Below, one piece after another: positions 58,480 through 64,000 of a DNA stretch of 64,000 bases. The number at the start of each line of letters is the position of its first letter. Within the stretch, counting starts at the first letter, position 1. The notes under the pieces are model-generated. The model was not told the origin of the DNA. It worked only from the letters and a program-made list of their open reading frames with translations, and made no database searches. Origin of the DNA: Typha latifolia (lineage: Eukaryota > Streptophyta > Magnoliopsida > Poales > Typhaceae); the NCBI GenBank assembly GCA_019914945.1, contig CM034108.1:10294280-10358279 (forward strand). The letters are read 5' to 3'. The translations under genes were made by a program, and so were the position numbers.

Positions 58480-59198
58480 AATCCCTACCATTCAAAGTCA
58501 GATAATCCTTTTTTTAATGCCCTCTATTATAATAATATGAATATTCATCTTTAGCAGAAATGTCTCTGCTAGATGATACACCCACTTGCTAAACTTTCCA
58601 ATTTTCGATCTACCACCTATTGTAAAAACTTTAGATGGAGAGTCTGTTTAAACCTACTTCTCCATCTTGCTATATTAATTAGCATTTGTAATATTATCAT
58701 AGCAAATAGATTATTTTTCATATAGTAAGTAGTAGTCAAATATCATATACATCGGGTAACAAATTCAATAACGCCAATGTTTTGTCTTCATTCAATATTC
58801 CCATATCTAAATTTTGCAAATTCACAAGCAATTTGGAGAAAGAGTTTAAATGCTTAGTTATAAGTGTTCCAATCTTAAATTAAAATTTAAAAAACTTCTT
58901 CCTCAAATAGAGCAAATTTTTTAATGCTCTTCATTATGAATTTGTCCTTAAGTTTCTTCTACAAGTTCTTCGCTGAATTTTCCTTCATCACAAAGTATTT
59001 TTAATCATTTGCCAAACAAAGCCGAATAATGCTATATACCTATTCGGGTTTCTCTTCCAAAATGATGTCTAATTCTTGTTGGAACAAAATGTCCACCACT
59101 TCACATTGCTACATTCCAATATTATTAGTGCCATCAAATTTCTCTATTTTAAAATTTTCATTTGAAACAATTTTCTTTGATTTGGATGATTTTGACAT
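58480..59198 (-). pseudogene. Dead Ty1/copia gag gene
   Basis: On the minus strand a frame starts at 59198 (MSKSSKSKK) and gives FKIEKFDGTNN, VVDILFQQELD, IIRLCLAND and KLKDKFIMKS. These match the copia gag/UBN2 core (family form: KFDGxNNFxxW ... IxLxLxxxV). Further on, the zinc knuckle (CxxCxxxGHxxxxC) is recognisable near 58510-58550, but its cysteines have become tyrosines (YYYNRGH). In-frame stops interrupt it repeatedly, including where the family has Trp, so it cannot encode a protein. No pol domains were recognised downstream (lower coordinates). Confidence 0.75.
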
Positions 59199-59257
59199 AT
59201 TTGCAAATCAACACACCAAATCCAATATTATCCCCAAATTCAAAACCCTAGGTCTAA

Positions 59258-59282
59258 AACCTTGAAGCTTTGATAACAATTT
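59258..59282 (-). promoter_or_regulatory. Primer-binding site of the copia element (degenerate)
   Basis: The minus strand reads ttgttatcaaagc, close to the tggtatcagagc sequence complementary to initiator-Met tRNA. It lies between the LTR end and the gag start, as expected. Confidence 0.6.
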
Positions 59283-59283
59283 G

Positions 59284-60060
59284 TTGTGCCTAAATTCTAA
59301 ACGAGTGGATGTTAGAAGAAGCAATTTTCAATTCTCTCAAATAATACTAATGTGATAGCAATAGATTTCAATAAATTAAATATTAGCAAAACTAATATTA
59401 ATACTAAAGTAAAATCTTTAACCACAATGTTAAATATAGAGAACTTGTAAACACTCACGATAACCATAAATAAGAACTTCAAATACAAATCAAAAAATGG
59501 AAAAGAGAGAAAGAGATCAGATTTATGTGGTTCAGCGATGTGCCTACGTCTACAAGTAGAATAATTTTCAATCCACTATGCAAATTACCACATACAAAGA
59601 GTTTTGAACTCTAGTCTCACTCTAAACAATAGTGTCTATCCCTTCTAATTTTTTCCTCATGCAAAATGCTCACACTCAACCATAAAACCCAACATTTTAA
59701 TTTATAGAGCTGACTAAAAGCTGTTGAAAATCCTACTTGGTATTCGAACGCCCGTGGGGTTGTTCGAATGCTAGTAGAATTCTAATTTAGAGTGCATGAG
59801 GGCTTTTAACACCTATAGAGTGCAAATTCTCTTAGAAAATTACGTTCGAACGCCCCAGCACAGCAGGTCTAAAAAGTTTGAATTTGAGCCAAACTTCAAT
59901 AAATCAAGTCTTGGATCTCCCTTTGTCGGTCCTCGCCTTGTTGATAGCACTAACTCTCGACCCCTTAGATCAGACGGAAGAGGCAAAGGGGTTTTATCTC
60001 TACCCCTCGCCAAGGACCACAGCTACTACGCCCAAAACTCTTGATCAAAACTAGGCCACA
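59284..60060 (-). mobile_element. 5' LTR of the copia element (right edge uncertain)
   Basis: On the minus strand the LTR ends ...ggcacaaca just before the primer-binding site. It contains gacgtaggcacatcgctgaaccac, a phrase typical of copia R/U5 regions, and a TATA-like gctctataaatta near 59700-59710. Upstream of that are three ttcgaa-centred motifs (59742, 59763 and 59844). The outer end was not located; 60060 is a guess. Confidence 0.55.
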
Positions 60061-62416
60061 CAAAAACTAAAGAAAGAATTTGTAGGCTCAATCATGGATG
60101 TGGAGAGGAATAAAGAAGGGGACCAAACTAGTGGAGGAGGAGAGGAATAAGTCTTGCATATGCTAGAGAGACGTGAGGACAATGGAAGGGTATTTTTGTT
60201 CACTTAATGTTCTCTTATGAGTTGTATGTGACCTGCACATGCATAAGAGTAGACATGTCATATATTTGTCATATGGTAGTCACATAATAATTTATGGACG
60301 AAAATAAGTAACAAAATTATAATGAAAAAGGTCGAGTAAGATATCTAATAGTTTACAAGGTTGGAGTCATTTAAAAATATATATATATATAATACTTTAT
60401 TAACTAATTAATAATCATGGCACTTTTTATAACCACGATGGTTAATTAATAATTTTCTTATTATCTTAAAAAAGAAAGAAAATATTTTACATTTTATGAA
60501 TGTAAATATTACTAAACCAAAATTGCCCTTAATTCTTTGGCAAATCCAATCATCACTTCCCCTTTTCTTTTTTCTTTTTAACCAAGGGTATATTAAACAT
60601 TTGATGATTTTAACCAATAGTAAATGAGGTTAGCAATTATGAGGATAGAGTGTTACAGGGACAATTTTTGGGAAATATGATACTGGATTTATAAATAGCA
60701 AAAAAAAAGTTGAGTATGACCAAGAATAAGAGTAATAATATTTAGGGTGATTTTTATTATAGGATTAAATAAATGGGGATAAATTATCCCTAAGTTTATT
60801 TCAAGAGATAATATATCTCCTAGAATTATTAATCTCATATTACACTTTTAATATACTGTTTGATTTATATAAGACTATATATGGGATGACTAAATAACAT
60901 TACACTATTATCCTCAATAAAAGAATAGTAACCTATATGATCTCAAACTTAAATTATATCATTAAATATCATTAAATTATACTGTATTAATTATAAAAAT
61001 TAATCACGTTCAATTCAAAATAATAAGATTTAAAATCAAAAGTAATACAAAATAATAGAATAAGTTATATAAAAATGTTTAATAATAAAATATAAAAATA
61101 TAATTTTTTAGTATAGATTTAAATAAATATAAAATTCAAATTACTAATAAGAAAAAAAAATTTGAGTAATTGAGATTGTTAGTTTTGCTATTTATATATC
61201 TAAATTTATTATTTCTTATATAAGGGTAATATAGTAATAATGCCCTTATTTCTCCACTCGGGATATATCATCTCACTCCTCAGTGGGATGCTATATCCTT
61301 TTTGGAGGATATGGTATTCATTTCGGACTTCTAATCTTATCTATTAATTTCATACTAAGATGATGTGGGACCAATAGGATAATTAATCCAATCCCATCTT
61401 TATATCCCTTAAACAAACACTCCCTAGGGTTTTCTATTCTATCAATAGAAAATGGACTAGGGTTTTGAGGTGAACTTAGATCGTTAATTATTTTCTGTTA
61501 CTCTTGCAAAGTTTATTCCTCCAATTTTAATAAATATTTTTTTGTTAAAAAAACAAATATATTAGCAAAAAAAATATAAAAAAATTATTAGATATCTAAG
61601 GAGATACCAAAGTATCCATATGCAAAAAATGAGATAGATCATGAGACCGCAACCACACTAAAAGTAAAGACTAGGATTTTCCTGTGTTGCCTAATCAATA
61701 AGTAACATGGTTAGCTTCACTATAACAGTGAAAACATAGTAATTAGACTTAGACGGGTTTTACGGTTATGATCTACTCCTACAAAGATAAAAATAATCGA
61801 ACGGCTACGATATAATACTAAATGCGATGATAATAAAATAGGTAAATTTAATAACTTTTCAATACTTGGATGTTTAGATGATTAAACAAAGCAGCCGAAC
61901 TCCTCTATATATAGAGGTCATGTATAATAATTCCTACTACGATTAGCCCTAAAGGTTTACACGACTATAACTAAGATTTATATTAAAAGCTTATATAACT
62001 TAATTAGACTTGTCTTAAAAAACTTACTTGATTTAACTAGACTTGTCAAACTGGACTTGTTATATGAGATTACATGATTTAATAGACTTTATTAAAGAGC
62101 TTACATAAGCATAAATCAATTAAAAGATAAATAGACTCGATTCATCGAACTCAATTTCTTCATGATGCGATTCGAACTGACACAATTCATATCAAATATC
62201 CAAACTATAGAAAAGTTTAAAAATATCTGAAAATAGAGATCGAAAGTGCCACGAAAAAGAGGTCTTAAGAAGGAGGGTAGGGTATTGATAAAATATTGAG
62301 GGTCAGATTTTAGCACTAGCATGGGTGATTTTAATAAACTATAATAAAATTGTTGTTGTCCAATGGTATGGTTGGGCTATATGATTGAATGCCCATTGGG
62401 CTTAAAATTTGCTTAG

Positions 62417-62623
62417 AAGAAATTTGCATTTGGCCCCCTACCTTTTCACAGATTTAAGATTTACACTCTAAGCATATATGTAAACAGTGTTAGTATTAAT
62501 CTAATCTAAAATATGTTTTGCAAATATTGTTATAACATATAGGGTGCTATTTATAAATAATAAAGACATAACATGTAAAGCACAAATATGCAAAAATTGT
62601 AGGGCATTAAATACAAATTTCCC
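62417..62623. mobile_element. MITE with near-perfect terminal inverted repeats
   Basis: The left terminus is gaaatttgcatttggccccctac. The right terminus, reverse-complemented, is gaaatttgtatttaatgccctac. That is about 19 of 23 positions inverted over a 207-bp element with an AT-rich interior. Too short to code for transposase. Confidence 0.8.
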
Positions 62624-63026
62624 TATATTACTTGTAACACATATACTAATATATCTACCTTTGTACTTACCAAAATATTAAATTAATGATATATTATCTT
62701 AAAAAAGGAAACAATTGAAATGAAAGTCTTAAAATGGAAAATAAATTTTACAAATTCTATAAATTTTGTTTATGAATTTTATTTATATTACTTAACTATC
62801 TTGTAGTTCTATGTGACACTGTTCATTTTTCCCTCAAAACTATTATAATTTTTTTTTATCAATTTTCTCTTTACTTCATTGTTAAATAAATTTTTCATAA
62901 GATACAGAATATATAATTATTTTTCTACTTAGTTGATGTGAAATAGAAGAGATATTTCAGTTATTTTATACTAAAATTGCAACAAATAAAAGTTCAAGAG
63001 ACATTAAATTTTAGAGTAACTCAAGC

Positions 63027-63051
63027 AATGTATATATATATATATATATAT
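63027..63051. repeat. (TA)n microsatellite
   Basis: About 12 TA units. Confidence 0.9.
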
Positions 63052-63606
63052 TACTTCCTAACATTTGATATTTATCAGAGTAAAAAATAGGATGAATTTA
63101 TGAGATAATTATATTTAGCTATTTTGAGCTATCATAATTTTCTAGGTACATTCTTCCTTAACTAAGAAAAATAAGTGACTACATAGACCGTCTAAAAATA
63201 AAATTCAAGACTATAGGGGCTAATTATAATTAACCGTGAATTTATTTTATTATTCAGATGAACGATTGTGATCATTTTAACAGGACGTCTAGTTTATGAA
63301 GTAAAATCGGAGAAGTCTCCAATTACTAGTTTTTGTCCAAACCAGTCATATTCTAAAACTTATTACCAAATAAGGTCTAAATTCGCTGTAGCCCTAATAA
63401 AAATATTAGACTGATCAATATTTTAATTCTCTAGACAAAAACACTAACCGGTTCAACATTTCTGTCTAGTCCTAAACAACTGAACTACTCAGTGTTTTAT
63501 GTATATAAATTTCTTTAACCTAGTCTTTCGATAGTTAAGGCGGCAAAAAATACATAACGATAAAGATGCTGAACTGATCTTTAGTTCATAGATTTTATTA
63601 CGAGAA

Positions 63607-63690
63607 AAAGTCAATTTTAGTAATAAATTTTAGTAATAAAGATCCTATTTTGGTAATAAATTTGAGTGACAAGTCAATTTTAGTAAAAAG
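63607..63690. repeat. Short 'ttttagtaataaa' repeats
   Basis: Four imperfect copies of ttttrgtaataaa, two of them preceded by aagtcaa, within 85 bp and 120-200 bp upstream of the last gene's ATG. Confidence 0.75.
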
Positions 63691-63808
63691 TCTCCAATTC
63701 CAACAAATAAACAGAGTCAGCAGTCAGCGCTGACGTGACTCAAGACACCGCCCGCGTAGGGTTTAATAAGCAAACAAACGAGACAAGGAAAAAGAAAAAA
63801 AGGAAGCA

Positions 63809-64000
63809 ATGGCGTGGATGGCGGCGAGGTCTGCTGTAGCCGGCGCGCCGGCCGTCGACCTTCGTGCCCTGCGCTCACGTGCCCCTCTCGCCGCGGGGCT
63901 ATGCTGCGTCTCCTTTGCCGGGTCGAGGCTCTTCCCCTCGCCCCACTCGAAGCCCTTCGCCTGCGTCGGCGCGGCCATTTCCACCACCACCCCCGTCTCG
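63809..64000 (+). CDS. First exon of an organelle-targeted protein, runs off the window
   Basis: The ATG at 63809 (agcaatggcg context, fitting a plant start) opens a frame of 64 codons that is still open at the edge. The protein begins MAWMAARSAVAGAPAVDLRA and is rich in Ala, Arg and Ser with only one acidic residue, like a mitochondrial or plastid transit peptide. Third codon positions are almost all G or C, in contrast with the AT-rich surroundings, which marks a real first exon in a monocot-like gene. The mature protein is outside the window, so its function cannot be named. The leader carries a tgacgtgac motif (63732), a typical bZIP-binding core. Confidence 0.65.
   Translation, partial: MAWMAARSAVAGAPAVDLRALRSRAPLAAGLCCVSFAGSRLFPSPHSKPFACVGAAISTTTPVS

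Larger units (their letters stand above)
60060..63600. other. AT-rich gene-free DNA
   Basis: No coding exon supported. Contains a MITE at 62417-62623, short TA runs, and otherwise unassigned AT-rich sequence. Confidence 0.5.

Overview
This is a plant nuclear DNA window. The evidence is long GT-AG introns in every gene, plant-specific families (a calcium-dependent protein kinase, an RRP6-like 3 exonuclease, a NIP-type RING-H2 protein) and AT-rich intergenic DNA packed with LTR, SINE and MITE remnants. The last first-exon (63809 to the right edge) is almost entirely G/C at third codon positions inside AT-rich DNA. That 5' GC gradient leans towards a monocot, but the species cannot be fixed from sequence alone.

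Layout, left to right. 1-2.6 kb: repeat DNA containing a probable solo LTR. 3.0-10.4 kb (+): the C-terminal two thirds of an RRP6-like 3 exonuclease gene; the catalytic domain is not visible. 13.4-25.0 kb (+): a complete 20-exon aconitase gene with a mitochondrial presequence and an internal start-like Met. 27.2-31.0 kb (+): the small translation initiation factor eIF1/SUI1, with a leader intron. 32.2-39.0 kb (-): an 8-exon subgroup-II-like calcium-dependent protein kinase, convergent with eIF1, with a 4.2 kb first intron full of repeats. 39-46 kb: gene-poor, with LTR fragments and MITE-like elements. 46.1-50.6 kb (+): a membrane-anchored BNR/Asp-box sialidase-like protein with a leader intron. 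51.6 kb: a one-exon fragment of a PP2C phosphatase. 52.0-54.1 kb (-): a NEP1-interacting-protein-like RING-H2 E3 ligase. 54.3-63.6 kb: repeats, including a degenerate triplicated block, a dead Ty1/copia gag on the minus strand with its LTR, and a clean MITE. 63.8 kb (+): the first exon of an organelle-targeted protein that runs off the window.

The genes are unrelated housekeeping and signalling loci (RNA decay, TCA/glyoxylate metabolism, translation initiation, calcium signalling, ubiquitination), as is normal for a plant chromosome arm; there is no operon-like logic. All splice models were built by hand from GT/AG sites, reading-frame phase and family resemblance. Each complete model closes in phase (aconitase 942 aa, eIF1 113 aa, CPK 538 aa, sialidase-like 432 aa, RING-H2 215 aa). 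No tRNA, rRNA, CRISPR or obvious novel multi-gene system was found. The most thought-provoking signal is a palindromic TTCGAACG-type motif clustered upstream of the putative TATA boxes of two apparently different LTR families.
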